NCBI GenBank assembly: GCA_001466705.2
Contig: LATX02000194.1
Span: forward strand, 310,001 to 374,000
Source: Moniliophthora roreri
Taxonomy: Eukaryota; Basidiomycota; Agaricomycetes; Agaricales; Marasmiaceae
DNA: 64,000 bases
Direction of reading: 5' to 3'
Translations under genes and position numbers: made by a program
In this document: positions 62,901 to 64,000 of the stretch, piece after piece
Layout of the letters: every line of letters begins with the position of its first letter
Numbering within the stretch: the first letter of the stretch is position 1
The notes under the pieces: model-generated
Databases searched by the model: none
What the model saw: the letters and a program-made list of their open reading frames with translations, nothing else
Told to the model about the DNA's origin: nothing

Positions 62901-64000
62901 AAGGTGCATATCAGGCCTTTCTAAGTCTTTACAGCTAATGCAGTAATTATACAGAATCATGTGATTTTTTCTTGATGGCTGTGCTCCAGATGCTTTTGGA
63001 AATGAGTCAGCACCTTTCTGCTAAGTCCCTCAGTGGTCTTGGCCCAAAGCCCTCCAACATCATTTGGCACAACAAAGTCAATTACAGCTAATTGTGAAAT
63101 TAATGGAAAAGATTGTTTTTTTGTTTCAGGTTGATGTCATGTAAATGTAAGAGTAAATGAATAAACTGTCACTTTGTCACACAGCCTAATGTGACTGCTT
63201 GTCACTGTTACATGTGGTATGTTGACCCCTTTCACTCACTCATTTACTCTTATATTTACAGCTAATTGCAAAAATAATGGAAATGATTGTATTTTTGTTT
63301 CAGGTTAATGTTATATAAATGTAAGAATAAATGAGTGAGTGGAAGGGGCCAATGTACCACATGTAATGGTGACAAGCAGTCACATTAGGTATAACTGGCT
63401 GTGTGACAGAGTGACATTTTATTCATTTACTCTTACATTTACATGACATCAACCCGAAACAAAAATACAATTATTTCTATTATTTTTGCAATTAGCTGTA
63501 ATGTTGAGTATATATTGACTTGAGCACTCTCAATATTTTTGAGAGTTTATGTTCATACACTTGAAGGCTCAAGAAGGTCAGGGCAGCTCCCATGTTTTGC
63601 TACTTTGTAGTACTTTGAAGCACATATCTAGGTGATTATAGCAGTCTGGTTGTCTCTTCTATAATCCTCTACAGATATATCTGTGTAATATCTTAGTACA
63701 ACTATTGTCAAGCTTCTACAAGTAGAATATGAGCTGACTACAATATTAGAGAAGAGGGAAAGTGTTGAAAGAGTGTTGGCCCAATGGGTGCCTAGATGTT
63801 ATCAGCTAGAAGTAGAGCTCAGATATGCATATGATCTAAAAATATTTATTTTGAGAAGTGCCTGGGGCACAGCCACCAAGAGAAAATCATGTGATTCTAT
63901 ATAATTACTGTGTTAGCTGTAACAGATCTTCATAACATCCTCTGGTGTGATGGAGCATAGCTTTTTCCTTTCTTTTCTTTCTAAGTCTACTTATTTTATC
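59995..64000. other. AT-rich right end, no recognised gene
   Basis: Composition is more AT-rich than the left three quarters. The longest frames (plus 61945-62292 and 62449-62688, the latter with a coiled-coil-like ENKINNVQKELDSENQAF) show no known domain and no convincing splice partners. It contains a fold-back element at 63082-63501. It may be repeat-derived. Confidence 0.4.
63082..63501. mobile_element. Fold-back / MITE-like element
   Basis: Perfect 13-bp terminal inverted repeats TTACAGCTAATTG (63082-63094 and 63489-63501). The interior is also largely palindromic: TAATGTGACTGCTTGTCAC at 63187-63205 pairs with its exact complement at 63369-63387. A third copy of the terminal sequence lies in direct orientation at 63256. 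No coding capacity, so a non-autonomous DNA element is likely; the target-site duplication was not resolved. Confidence 0.7.

Overview
This is nuclear DNA of a filamentous basidiomycete, most likely an Agaricomycete. The genes carry many short GT-AG introns of about 50-60 nt, and several families typical of mushrooms are present: tandem DUF6533 membrane proteins, a DUF6593 protein, a trichodiene-synthase-type terpene synthase and CFEM surface proteins. All exon models below were built by eye from splice signals, frame and family similarity. Most multi-exon models close exactly in frame.

From 1 to 15.4 kb the window is mainly housekeeping: a single-pass mucin-like membrane protein (-), proteasome subunit alpha-3 (PSMA4/PRE9, -), gluconokinase (-), a DUF6593 protein with a long disordered tail (-), the histone chaperone CHZ1 (+), ornithine decarboxylase antizyme with a programmed +1 frameshift at UUU-UGA (+), and an aldo/keto reductase with an apparent one-base deletion (+). 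A desert of about 4 kb (8.7-12.7 kb) separates CHZ1 from antizyme.

From 15.7 to 25.3 kb lies a tandem array of four DUF6533 multi-pass membrane genes, all on minus. The two left copies look intact, the third is a pseudogene, and the fourth has one premature stop. They share microexons of 8 and 9 nt, and two copies also need a 2-nt exon.

From 26 to 47 kb are a DUF2015 protein (+), a terpene synthase (-), an F-box protein (-), and a group of cell-surface genes: a three-domain CFEM protein with a GPI signal (+), a small Cys-containing GPI-type protein (-), a polytopic membrane protein with a long tail (-), and a two-domain CFEM protein (-). The two CFEM genes share a promoter box of about 20 bp.

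From 48 to 60 kb a CBM1-GH10 xylanase gene (-) is split by a Ty3/gypsy chromovirus (+) with TG...CA LTRs, target-site duplication AGAGC and a Tf1-like self-priming site. Both gene and element carry stop codons of the CGA-to-TGA type. Two single-N positions (50306 and 56108) are each flanked by perfect repeats of about 1.6 kb; these are almost certainly unmerged contig overlaps, so the region is about 3.25 kb too long as given. The last 4 kb is AT-rich, without recognisable genes, and contains a fold-back element.
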